Part shown: in pieces, positions 20,331 through 28,770 of the stretch
Layout: the number at the start of each line of letters is the position of its first letter
Position numbering within the stretch: position 1 is the first letter of the stretch
Source: Euglena gracilis
Taxonomy: Eukaryota; Euglenida; Euglenophyceae; Euglenales
Direction: 5' to 3'
DNA: 64,000 bases
Assembly: GCA_039621445.1 (NCBI GenBank)
Contig: CP154956.1
Location: 96,662,406-96,726,405, forward strand
Position numbers and translations under genes: made by a program
The notes under the pieces: generated by a model
What the model was told of the DNA's origin: nothing
Database searches by the model: none
The model's input: only the letters and a program-made list of their open reading frames with translations

Positions 20331-20859
20331 ACTATTACCTGACCAAAGAGGGGGGGCAGAAAGGACCCTTTGAACGCTATGAACGCTGACCCTTTCAATG
20401 CTAAGACCATTTTTCAAATGGTGCATAGGGACCCAAGTAAACCTCCAAAACAACTGGGTGCCTTCAAAAGAAAGCCTGGCAGACCCCATAAGCAGATGGG
20501 AAATGGACAAGGGAGATAACTCCTTAGACCCCCAACTTTTTCAATGGTTACAGACAGCAATTCCAAAATTTCATAAATTTGGAAACATATTTATTTGCCA
20601 TCCCAGGCAACAAAAAAAATGCCCAATTTCGTGGCCAGGTGGTCCCACTTGGATGCCACAGCAGTAAATGCATTACAATGTCCACTGGACAACATGCGGG
20701 ATCTTTATGCAACCTCCCCCCTGGTCAATAATTAAAATTTTCTCCCCAGGTTGAAAATGTTTCCTCAGACCAAAGTTTTGATGTTCACCACCTACTGGGA
20801 TTCAGCCACGTGGTGGCCCCAATTCATAAAAATGAAAGTTCCAGGGGTATGTTCACCAA
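20331..20859 (+). pseudogene. degenerate Dam-like methyltransferase (second element)
   Basis: A fragment reads NNWVPSKESLADPISRWEMD, matching WVPTKEQLADSLTREQ of the first element. After a frameshift, QPPPWSIIKIF near 20710-20745 replaces the NPPWSII catalytic motif, so the first catalytic Asn/Asp position is Pro here. SATWW further on matches STSWW. Several stops interrupt it, and the domain cannot be functional as read. Confidence 0.65.
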
Positions 20860-21078
20860 TTGCAGAGGGGGAAAAATGCCACCCGCCAGGCGGCCTCTCC
20901 TGTGCATGATTTGCTCAGGCAAATATTGGAGGGGAAACAAATTCAGGTTAAAACCATTGACGATTTGCTGCGGAGAAACCCCAGTTTAAAACGTCATCAG
21001 AGGGCTTTTGCACTTCTGTGGCCTCACAATGTAAGAGGTAGTGGGTCGGTGTCCAAGGCAGATTTCCTGAATTATTAG
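20860..21078 (+). pseudogene. tyrosine recombinase N-terminal remnant (second element)
   Basis: Reads VHDLLRQILEGKQIQVKTID and DDLLRRNPSLKRHQRAFALL, matching the start of the recombinase core-binding domain in the first DIRS element (SSIDTYIKKRANVKRYDSAF). It stops at 21076-21078, and no catalytic half follows. Confidence 0.65.
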
Positions 21079-21705
21079 GAAATTTGACCGGCAAAAGCAC
21101 TGTTTCCCCCAACAGCAAAATTAGAGCCGCCGTGCGGCCTGATTAACCCCCTGCATAGGTTCTGAAGCGGTGAACACCCCCAGAGAAGTTTTTTGCGGCT
21201 TCCGCCCTGATTCTCTGTCCACCCCCCCAGCTAGGATCATTTCAAGCGCGGAACTGCCAGAAAAACGGCTAGGCAAAGGTTCAGATTTACATTTGTTTTA
21301 TCTTTCAGGACCCCTCTTTTGATAAACAGTATTTTGGATTTGGTATTGAAACTTGACAACAAGACTTGAGTGTACCTCCAACCCTTTTCCTCGCTTTCGG
21401 CCTTCGGTGCGCAAGGTGAAACGTTGGAGTAACAAAAATGAAAAATAATATAATATAAAAGTTGAAATCCCTTTTCCCCAATTAAGAGTCAGGGCACAAG
21501 CTGGGATGGAAGCTCTATGGGCTGCACAAGGAAATGCCAGGTGACTTGGCTGTCCGTTTCGGACTTCAAATGAAAAACAAATCAAACTTTAAATTCAAGT
21601 GAAGAAGAAAATAAGAATAGAATACCACCTGTGGAGAGGAGAACCAGAATAAGGTATAGGTATTCGTAATTCAGGCCGTTGGCCATCTTTAGGAATGCCA
21701 CCTAG
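21079..21705. other. non-coding spacer
   Basis: AT-rich DNA without a supported gene between the DIRS remnant and the gypsy cluster. Minus-strand frames are short and motif-free. Confidence 0.5.
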
Positions 21706-21774
21706 CATAGTACTGTGTATGGGGCTCCGAGCTATATCTGGCCTTAGGCTTATACCTATATACACAGTACTATG
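21706..21774. repeat. perfect 15-bp inverted repeat
   Basis: CATAGTACTGTGTAT at 21706-21720 and its exact complement at 21760-21774, with a 39-bp spacer. It lies at the outer edge of the inverted LTR-like segment. Confidence 0.9.
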
Positions 21775-21779
21775 GCCTT

Positions 21780-22360
21780 ACGTCTGCCTGGTACACATCC
21801 CCCTCCAAGGGCTATGCCCGATTTCCCTACTGGACCCGGCCAGTCGGAATGCCGGACACAGTCCTGGGGACGGGGACCTGTCACAGAGCCGTATGCGGCT
21901 TTTGGTTCTCCTGTCACCAGGGGTGTGGGAAGGAAGTTGCGAAATAACACAATAACGCGCAAAAGAGGTTAAGTGCTTATGCGGTACCTACTTATTGCCG
22001 CAAAGGGGTGGAAGTGGAAGAGCCCATTGGAAAATGGGGCTGCAAGGTTTCAATTCCAGAACGTCCCACCCACCCGGTTTGGGGTGTGTCTATGACACGC
22101 AGGGAGGTCTCATTCCGTAATCGGAAAAGATTGAAGGGTACGGTGTGGAAGGAGGGGGCACCTGGCCAGTCATATCTGACCAGGGAGAAAGACGATTTAC
22201 AAAACCAACTGCCGGCGACAGCGATGTCTTGCCCAGGGGGGTAAAGGAGAGAGGAGTGGTGGGCTTGCCAAAAGACCTTTGACAGACGTTTTGCTGTCTG
22301 GCAGTCTTATGGGGCCTTTTGGCCGAAAAGTGACAAGTTGGGAACTATTATTACGGTGTG
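21780..22360 (-). repeat. LTR upstream half in inverted orientation
   Basis: 21785-21870 matches the reverse complement of about 38385-38290 (GCCTGGTACACATCCCCCTC and onward). 22140-22340 matches the reverse complement of about 38020-37800 (GTGTGGAAGGAGGGGGC, then CAAAACCAACTGCCGGCGACAGC and TGCTGTCTGGCAG). So the upstream half of the block that precedes pol is here reversed. Confidence 0.8.
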
Positions 22361-22490
22361 CGCGCTGTGCGCTGTGAGTCTTCTTAATGGCGAAAAATAA
22401 CGCTGGGGAAGAGTTCGCACCGCGGCGCGGACACGATGTAGCCGATGGGGTATCCCCAGAGGCTTATACCTCGATAGACGGGCAGTAGTG

Positions 22491-22753
22491 TGTACCAGGC
22501 GTATGCTTCTGTCCCCTTCCGTTGAGGAAGTTAGGATGGAAGCAGATCCTATTAGGATTTCCTAATGGGTGCCCCTTCTCTCTCCACAGGTGGTATTCTT
22601 CTTTATACCTTTTCCTTCCTTTTCCATCGGACCGGACTTGGTTACCCAGTCCGTCCTCCCTGCATTGGTCTGTGCTTTGCTTCTTGGGAAGTGGGAAAAG
22701 GGATTTTCTGTTAGTCTGATTTTCAGTTCCCAAGTAGGTGCGCCAAGGCGAAA
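22491..22753 (+). repeat. LTR-like block (downstream half), copy 0
   Basis: From TGTACCAGGCGTATGC to CCAAGGCGAAA, this is nearly identical to 28507-28770 and 38377-38639 and partly to 47909-48101. It begins with TG and is followed 52 bases later by a primer-binding-like site, so it is probably the R/U5 part of the 5' LTR of the gypsy element. It contains a TATACC motif in a pyrimidine-rich setting and a CACAG acceptor-like site near 22590. Confidence 0.7.
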
Positions 22754-22804
22754 GCGAAGGCTTTTGGGAATTGGGAAAGGGGAATTGGGAATCAGACGTA
22801 CACT

Positions 22805-22891
22805 TGGTAGCAGATTGGTTACGATCCTACACATATTTCACAAACAGAAATGCTACCAGGTATTACACTTGGTAGCAGATTGGTTCGATCC
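22805..22891 (+). other. duplicated primer-binding site, initiator-Met tRNA type
   Basis: TGGTAGCAGATTGG followed by TTACGATCC (22805-22827) and again by TTCGATCC (22870-22891). Eukaryotic initiator-Met tRNAs end in CTGCTACCA, so the first ten bases are the expected complement. The GGTTCGATCC continuation resembles the complement of the T arm. This is the standard primer of many gypsy and copia elements. Having two sites 65 bp apart is unusual. Confidence 0.75.
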
Positions 22892-23080
22892 TACGCTGAC
22901 TGGCAGCGGAGGGCCCCTGCACCGTTATTACACGGTCGCAGCGTCAGCTCCCGGCTTCTAGTCAACGTCTAAGCAGACGAGCAGGCTCCGGAAGGTTCTG
23001 TACGGTATTACCCGTTGCAGCCCCTCTGGTGCCAGCACAACTGCTTAGTTTTCTGAGTTTTTGCTGTTTTTGTCATCAGA

Positions 23081-24673
23081 ATGATGCAAAGCACAGGCCC
23101 CAACCATCAATTCAATTATGCCTTATTACAGGCATCATTGCAAGACATTGACCAGGAAAATGGGGATTGGAAGCTTTTATGTGATAGTGCTTCCAGTTCT
23201 CACGCCGATGAGGCACAATTGGTTCAATTGTCAAGATTGCAACATTTGGCATCATTGACAGTGATCGGCGATGAGCCCTCCACATCATTGGCTTTAGAGG
23301 CTAATGCGGCATCTTCCGCACTCACCTTGCCACAACGGGGGTATTCGCCTCTGTCTGCGGCAACGGTGCAGCTGCGCACACCGGAGAGACCCGTGGTGAT
23401 TCCGCCACCGGGCTTCTCTGGTGATGGTGGGTTGGAAACCCCGTGTTTCTTTCAACCACCACCCGTTCTTCCATCGGCAAGCCCTTACAGAGCTTTGCCA
23501 CCACCACCCGATCTTGGGTGCTATCCCGCACTGCCTTGGCAACCGGAGACTCGCCTAGTGGTACCAGAATTCTCTGGTACGTCCCAACCCATGGATGGCT
23601 ATGGGAAGGGCACTGGTGAGCTCCTTACCGCTGAGGATGTGCAGGATATCGTTGCTCGGCTTCCGGGGGATCACCCCCTTGTGGGGCAGTTCAACCATGT
23701 GCAACAATGCGTTGCAGATTGTGCAACCGCACTCAACAAAGTGCTTCAGTTTGATGAGGACAACCAAAAACATGTCTTCACCAAGCTGGAATACTGCTGG
23801 AATTACTTGCAGGAAGTTGGCAAATATTGCCAGAGGAATTTCGAAAGTGCGGGTATTGACCTTGCAAACTTTCGGGAATCCTTTGACAAAATGTGCCAAC
23901 AACTCCCGCAAAACTTCCGGCAAATTAGTGAATGCATGCATGAAGCGGAAACGTGGAATGACTCCAAGTTTCTGCACTTGCATGACTCACTACGACAGTT
24001 ATGGGGACAAATGGAGTCCTGTTCATCCGCGTTGTTGCATTTGCAACAACAGTTGCATGCACGAGATTCCTCGTCCGCAACAGCCAGCAGTGGTGGATTT
24101 GTGTCTATGGACCATTTCACCACATTGTCCGCAACTTTCCATGAATCGCAACACCGCATTATGCAGTTGTGCGATGAAACGGAAAAGTTTCGGCAATTCC
24201 GGTCACAAGCCAACGAGAATTTTGCTCCCCACACGTATGTGCGGCAGTTGGAGGAGCGACTTTCCCGCTTGGAGCAGAAAACGTGCTATTGTGACGCAAA
24301 TCGGGTTGGATTATCTAATCTGAGCGCGAAAGTCGCAGAAGTAGCACAACGGCAGGATTCCCTGCAGTTGCAGTTGCAATCCGACATTGGCGGGATTAAC
24401 TCGGCCATTGCGGGTTTGCAACAAAGCTATTCCGTACTTTACCACCAAGTTCCGGATATTAGCGGTATTCAGACTGCTATTGGGGAACTCCAGACCCGGT
24501 ATGCATCGGTGTCTACCAAAGTGACGGAAAAGCAGTCTTTGCCTGCAGGTAATCCGGGAACCCTGATTACCGAGAACCCTGATTTCAAGGCATTTTATGA
24601 CAAAATGCTCACTGACAATCAGGAAACCTTACAAGATTTTGCAACAGCCTATTACGGCTTGAGGAATCGGTGA
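23081..24673 (+). CDS. gypsy gag, first open frame (coiled-coil rich)
   Basis: A 530-codon frame beginning 190 bp after the second primer site. The N-terminal 60 residues are acidic and helical, residues 60-180 are Pro-rich, and residues 190-520 are Gln/His/Leu-rich with heptad-like segments (LHDSLRQLWGQMESC, YVRQLEERLSRLEQK, LQLQLQSDIGGINSAI), suggesting an extended coiled coil. There is no zinc knuckle. Its tail overlaps the next frame by 58 bases (24616-24673) in a -1 relationship. The two could therefore be one Gag joined by frameshifting, or one Gag broken by an indel. The start is the first ATG of two in a row. I recognise no family for this N-terminal part, and the assignment rests on position. 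Confidence 0.65.
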   Translation: MMQSTGPNHQFNYALLQASLQDIDQENGDWKLLCDSASSSHADEAQLVQLSRLQHLASLTVIGDEPSTSLALEANAASSALTLPQRGYSPLSAATVQLRTPERPVVIPPPGFSGDGGLETPCFFQPPPVLPSASPYRALPPPPDLGCYPALPWQPETRLVVPEFSGTSQPMDGYGKGTGELLTAEDVQDIVARLPGDHPLVGQFNHVQQCVADCATALNKVLQFDEDNQKHVFTKLEYCWNYLQEVGKYCQRNFESAGIDLANFRESFDKMCQQLPQNFRQISECMHEAETWNDSKFLHLHDSLRQLWGQMESCSSALLHLQQQLHARDSSSATASSGGFVSMDHFTTLSATFHESQHRIMQLCDETEKFRQFRSQANENFAPHTYVRQLEERLSRLEQKTCYCDANRVGLSNLSAKVAEVAQRQDSLQLQLQSDIGGINSAIAGLQQSYSVLYHQVPDISGIQTAIGELQTRYASVSTKVTEKQSLPAGNPGTLITENPDFKAFYDKMLTDNQETLQDFATAYYGLRNR

Positions 24674-27039
24674 ATCGGAATGCCCGATCCACGAAAAGTG
24701 AGATTACCAGGTTGGATGAGCGAATTTCCGCGTTTCTGGATAAGCCACAACCCGGAAATTTGCCCGTGGCTACCACAACCGCGTTGTCGGATTATCCTGC
24801 ACCGGTTACCCCCACCACCATACCAACCAAGGTGACATCACCTTTGCAGATTCTCTCAAATGCTGTAAAAGCATTAATGGGACAACTCCAATTATTGGAT
24901 AAGTCTCACGGGAAACTTGTACAAGATGTTACCGGAATTTCCGAAAGGATTCCGCACTTGGATGACTTTTCCCGTTACCGCAAGCGTATTCGCACTTTGG
25001 AGGATGAAGTTGACCGTATTTGCGGCCAACTCAAACTCGTTGAGCATTTGGAGCAAAGTGTGCATGACTTGTCTGTGGGTTTGGATAATGTGTCCAACCA
25101 ACAGCGGGTTTCACACCGCAATTCGGCAGTATGCGTTGCCGAAGATGCGCCAAATGTTCCAGAGTCGCGTTCCCATAACCCGGCTCTGGGTGCACATGCA
25201 CCACCACCACCCGTGTCCCGAGTGTCACAATCCGCGATTCCGCGAATTGTGCCACCATTGGCCTTGTCCACAACCCAAACCCAGTTTTCGGATGAATTTC
25301 CCATTACGGGAACCGAATTTTCGGAAAACACGGCGATTCCGCCAAGTCTCCACCAAGAAATCCATCATTCCATGCTTGTGCGTGGAATGAGCCAAACCCG
25401 TACACCGGTAGTGGGTCACATGTTGCATGCGCGACATACCCCCACACCAGAGAGTCCCCGTATTACGGGTGACCAAAAGGGTTTGCGACCGGATTTCCGG
25501 TACCAGGATTCACCTTCACCAGAAATTTCGCGATTCCGACAAGAATCCGGAAAGGATACGCTTGGTGCTCGAGCGTACCCAGGCCCAAAACCGCGGAATA
25601 CCACCGAGGGTCATTGGGTTTCTCAGAAAGACTTCAAGGGCACCATCGCAATCGCGAATAAGGTGAAACCCCAGTGGGATGGTGATCCAACCACATGGAG
25701 ACAATTTTTCCGGGACTGGGAGTATTACTGGGCATTGAAAGGGCCCACCCAGGACACAAACCCGGAGGTAATTAAGATGGAATTCATCGATTGCCTCCCA
25801 AGGGATGAGAAGGAGCGTGCGCGACAACTCGTGATCCGCTACCGCGTTTCCTTTGACGACCTGGTAGAGCAATACGCTTCCACCAGTTCAAGTTTGGTCG
25901 CTAGGATTACCCTGGAGGCCAAGTGGCGGCAATGCGCCCCACCCGACTGCAAGTGGAAGTCCATTGACCTTTGGTATGCCAAATGGTTAGGACTTGCCGC
26001 TGAAGTGGATGAACTAAGTGAAAAGCAAATGCGCGAACAGTTTGACGCTGTTCTCATGCATTTCATGCCGAGCCTCATCCAGGATATCCACCGTGAGGAG
26101 TTGGCGAGTCATCCAATGACTCTTGACCAACGCTGGAACTACGTTTCCAAGCAATTGAAGCTATCACAGCTTCTTGGTCGGATTCAATCCGCGTATAACA
26201 CACACCCAACCGCTGGATTACCGGCTGGTTCGGTGAACGCATTGCAAAAATCACCGGTTTCACCCACTTCACCAACCACGGGATCGAAAACGCGATACCC
26301 GCGTCCTTCGGACCAAGCCACGGATAAAGTGTGCTTTTTGTGCAACAAAGCGGGACATATGTATCGGGAATGTCCTAATCCTGAAGCGCGTAAGCGTATT
26401 CAGAGTCCGCGAGGCTCGACCTCATCACGAGGTTCGGGTTCCTCCGCGTTTTCACGCCAATCGGGCAATTCACGGTCATCGGATCCCCGTTCCGGTGGTA
26501 TTAGCCCCCGGATCCCGTTCCGCGATGAGCGGAAACACGGTACCCCTCGGGGTAGGTCACCCTGTGCCCCGGCCAAGAAGCGTGATTCTCATCGCGAGAC
26601 ATCGCGATCGCGTTCGCGAAGCGGATCATCCCCTTCGCGATCCTCATCGGGAAAACCCCGATACACCGGTTATGGTCGACGGGATATCCGGTCACCACGA
26701 CGGTTTGAAGGGAAATCGGGAAACCGATCCCCCCGTTACCCAGAATCGCGACACAAATCCCGGTGTTCGCTTTGTGGATCGAGTGATCACCACTCATCCA
26801 AACGTGCGCGTTCTCGTTCTCCCCGCCCTGGCCAACGTCATCGCGGTATGAGTCGCGGTGACAAGGGTCACTCCTCCAACTGCCATAAAGTCGGTTTCAA
26901 GATATCTTGTTTGGAGGATGACACCCCGGCTTCGGGCAGGGAGGGGGATGAGACCACGGATACCGATTTCGACGAGGCCCGCATGGCGGTGCGCACGTTG
27001 AAATCTGTTTATACCTCTAAAAGGCCCATAGCCGGCTAG
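24616..27039 (+). CDS. gypsy gag: capsid-like domain and CCHC zinc knuckle
   Basis: The frame is open from 24616; the first usable start, if it is not a frameshift product, is a GTG at 24670. It opens with more coiled coil (RYRKRIRTLEDEVDRICGQL) and a Pro-rich linker. A retrotransposon Gag/capsid-like region follows at residues about 325-500 (PQWDGDPTTWRQFFRDWEYY, then KWRQCAPPDCKWKSIDLWYA). A CCHC knuckle, CFLCNKAGHMYREC, lies at 26332-26373. The C-terminal 200 residues are Arg/Ser-rich (SRSRSGSSPSRSSS) with a second degenerate CxxC...HH knuckle (CSLCGSSDHH near 26770). It binds RNA and builds the particle in the usual model. It ends in TAG at 27037-27039, about 180 bp before the protease frame. 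Confidence 0.85.
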   Translation, partial: QSGNLTRFCNSLLRLEESVNRNARSTKSEITRLDERISAFLDKPQPGNLPVATTTALSDYPAPVTPTTIPTKVTSPLQILSNAVKALMGQLQLLDKSHGKLVQDVTGISERIPHLDDFSRYRKRIRTLEDEVDRICGQLKLVEHLEQSVHDLSVGLDNVSNQQRVSHRNSAVCVAEDAPNVPESRSHNPALGAHAPPPPVSRVSQSAIPRIVPPLALSTTQTQFSDEFPITGTEFSENTAIPPSLHQEIHHSMLVRGMSQTRTPVVGHMLHARHTPTPESPRITGDQKGLRPDFRYQDSPSPEISRFRQESGKDTLGARAYPGPKPRNTTEGHWVSQKDFKGTIAIANKVKPQWDGDPTTWRQFFRDWEYYWALKGPTQDTNPEVIKMEFIDCLPRDEKERARQLVIRYRVSFDDLVEQYASTSSSLVARITLEAKWRQCAPPDCKWKSIDLWYAKWLGLAAEVDELSEKQMREQFDAVLMHFMPSLIQDIHREELASHPMTLDQRWNYVSKQLKLSQLLGRIQSAYNTHPTAGLPAGSVNALQKSPVSPTSPTTGSKTRYPRPSDQATDKVCFLCNKAGHMYRECPNPEARKRIQSPRGSTSSRGSGSSAFSRQSGNSRSSDPRSGGISPRIPFRDERKHGTPRGRSPCAPAKKRDSHRETSRSRSRSGSSPSRSSSGKPRYTGYGRRDIRSPRRFEGKSGNRSPRYPESRHKSRCSLCGSSDHHSSKRARSRSPRPGQRHRGMSRGDKGHSSNCHKVGFKISCLEDDTPASGREGDETTDTDFDEARMAVRTLKSVYTSKRPIAG

Positions 27040-27217
27040 TCGGCCGGTTCGGACCTGGAGTAGGGGAGCCCGAGGTCCGAGGGCACGGACCTCTGGGCTG
27101 ATGAACAGATGGAGGTAGGATCTGATCAACCCTGCCCCCCCCTGCCCATCTGCCTTTCTGGTCGGTACCCGGAAAATTTTCGGGTCACCCACCCCCCACC
27201 CCAACTTTCCGCTCGGA

Positions 27218-27844
27218 ATGTTGTGCAAAGTAGGAAAGGGTTCATGGGAAAGCTGGCAAGAAAACGTATTTTCGCCAGACCCTTCACTTTGCTTACCCCC
27301 CATGGAACGTTTGGTCCAAGCGGAAATCAAAATCCAAAATTTTTGTGCAAAAGTCAAAATGCTCATTGACACTGGTTGTCGCATTGCACTAATTTTTCGG
27401 TTCGGGTTGATACCAACCCCGCTCTTGGTGAAAGCCAAGAAGCCGATCAAAATTACGACGGCTGACAACACCCCCATGTGCGGGGGTGACTTGGGATGCT
27501 TTTTGGACATTGTCCTACCCCTCATCCCCAAGCACCACTCACACCCCCCCCAACCGCAACATTTTCCGGATACCTGGGGATACGAATCCGGAATCCATGG
27601 TTCTGACGTAATTCTGGGAAACCCCTTTCTACGTCAGCACCGGCTGGTACTGGATTGCCACTCCCACGGTTTGCGCACATCACCATTCTCTTCATTGCCC
27701 CCCAAACCTTCATCACCTGTGGCGTCAACCGCGACGACCACCAATTTTTTACACCGTTTTCGAAAAATTTACCCCGTTACCAACCACACCAACCAACGTT
27801 TTCCACACCGGGTGTACCGAGAAAGTTCACCCCCTGCCCATTGA
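27218..27844 (+). CDS. gypsy aspartic protease
   Basis: Contains KMLIDTGCRIALIF with the catalytic DTG at 27368-27376, then the flap-like ADNTPMCGGDLG, then SDVILGNPFLRQHRLVLDC, the hydrophobic ILG motif of retropepsins. The domain occupies residues about 30-145, and the rest is a Pro/Thr/His-rich linker. In an intact element it would be fused to RT in one Pol frame. Here an LTR-like block separates it from RT, and its frame stops at 27842-27844. The ATG at 27218 is the first in frame. Confidence 0.85.
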   Translation: MLCKVGKGSWESWQENVFSPDPSLCLPPMERLVQAEIKIQNFCAKVKMLIDTGCRIALIFRFGLIPTPLLVKAKKPIKITTADNTPMCGGDLGCFLDIVLPLIPKHHSHPPQPQHFPDTWGYESGIHGSDVILGNPFLRQHRLVLDCHSHGLRTSPFSSLPPKPSSPVASTATTTNFLHRFRKIYPVTNHTNQRFPHRVYRESSPPAH

Positions 27845-28204
27845 CACACCAACTTCCGTTCCCCATGAGGCAGGGCAAGCGAGTAGCGGTACCCCCCTCG
27901 TTCCACTGGGTTACAAGACGAAAGCCCAAAGGCCTGAAGTGATCACGGTGTCGAGTAGTGGCCAAGCTGCATTAATACCCCGTTTTCCACCAGATGTATC
28001 GCTTTCAGATACATCTGTACACCCCCCAGCAGCTTCAAAAGTGCATCCCAACTTTTACACACACCCCCACCGGACCAACATGCACGACCAGGACCACTAC
28101 TCCGACACTTCCTACCAATGTGTGCACTCTAGGAGAATTTCCGCCCAGCCAGATTTCGATTGTGGATGTCTAGTCCAAACACCAACACTAATCCCGATTT
28201 CGCG
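27845..28204 (+). pseudogene. protease-RT linker remnant
   Basis: The stretch is Pro/His/Thr-rich in shifting frames (for example SSSGQAALIPRFPPDVSLSD from 27939), consistent with a poorly conserved Pol linker. It continues to 28204, where the LTR-like block begins. Confidence 0.4.
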
Positions 28205-28770
28205 CAAACTGGGTGGATGGGTTTGCTTGGCAAGGAAACCTGCCAGCCCCATTTTCCCCAGTGGGCTATAATATACTATATACCCATAAGCCACCGCAGA
28301 ACAGGTGAAACCATTTTGCGCGTTTTGGGCTTTTTGGGTCCCCTCCTTTCCGCACCCCCCCCCTTTTGAGTGGACCCCTGTGCGACGGAAAGGGCCCCTG
28401 TGGATGCGCCAGGGTGCACCTCCCACAGACCAGGTCTGTGTCCGAAATCCCTGTGGCCAGAATGCCTGGTCCAAAGGAGAAATCGGGCATAGACCTGGGA
28501 GGGGGATGTGTACCAGGCGTATGCTTCTGTCCCCTTCCGTTGAGGAAGTTAGGATGGAAGCAGATCCTATTAGGATTTCCTAATGGGTGCCCCTTCTCTC
28601 TCACAGGTGGTATTCTTCTTTATACCTTTTCCTTCCTTTTCCATCGGACCGGACTTGGTTACCCAGTCCGTCCTCCCTGCATTGCTCTGTGCTTTGCTTC
28701 TTGGGAAGTGGGAAAAGCGATTTTCTGTTACTCTGATTTTCAGTTCCCAAGTAGGTGCGCCAAGGCGAAA
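28205..28770 (+). repeat. LTR-like block, copy 1, between protease and RT
   Basis: From CAAACTGGGTGGATGG to CAAGGCGAAA. It is repeated at 38077-38639 and, with a deletion, at 47909-48101. The downstream 264 bases also lie at 22491-22753, upstream of gag. It contains a TATA-rich element, a C run, and CTCTCACAG near 28606. Position inside what should be continuous pol is abnormal for an LTR. Confidence 0.8.
28264..28286 (+). promoter_or_regulatory. TATA-rich promoter candidate in the LTR-like block
   Basis: Sequence GGCTATAATATACTATATAC in a GC-rich context, conserved in the second copy at about 38135-38157. It is absent from copy 0 and copy 3, which have lost or inverted this half. Promoter function is inferred from composition only. 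Confidence 0.4.

Larger units (their letters stand above)
11923..21078 (+). mobile_element. second DIRS element, decayed and interrupted
   Basis: Domains in order are gag-like, RT (12.7-13.32 kb), a 6.7 kb interruption, RNase H (20.1-20.33 kb), a degenerate methyltransferase (20.4-20.85 kb) and the N-terminal part of a tyrosine recombinase (20.86-21.08 kb). Order and sequence parallel the element at 4.8-9.4 kb, but at a distance that suggests a different subfamily, closer to the inverted copy at 10-11.9 kb. Roughly 50 residues between the RT thumb and RNase H are missing, so the interruption came with a deletion. The recombinase catalytic half and the right terminus are absent. Confidence 0.8.

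Noticed and set aside
22805-22891. tRNA gene
   Set aside because: Only the complement of a tRNA 3' end and part of the T arm is present, with no anticodon or D arm. It is a primer-binding site.
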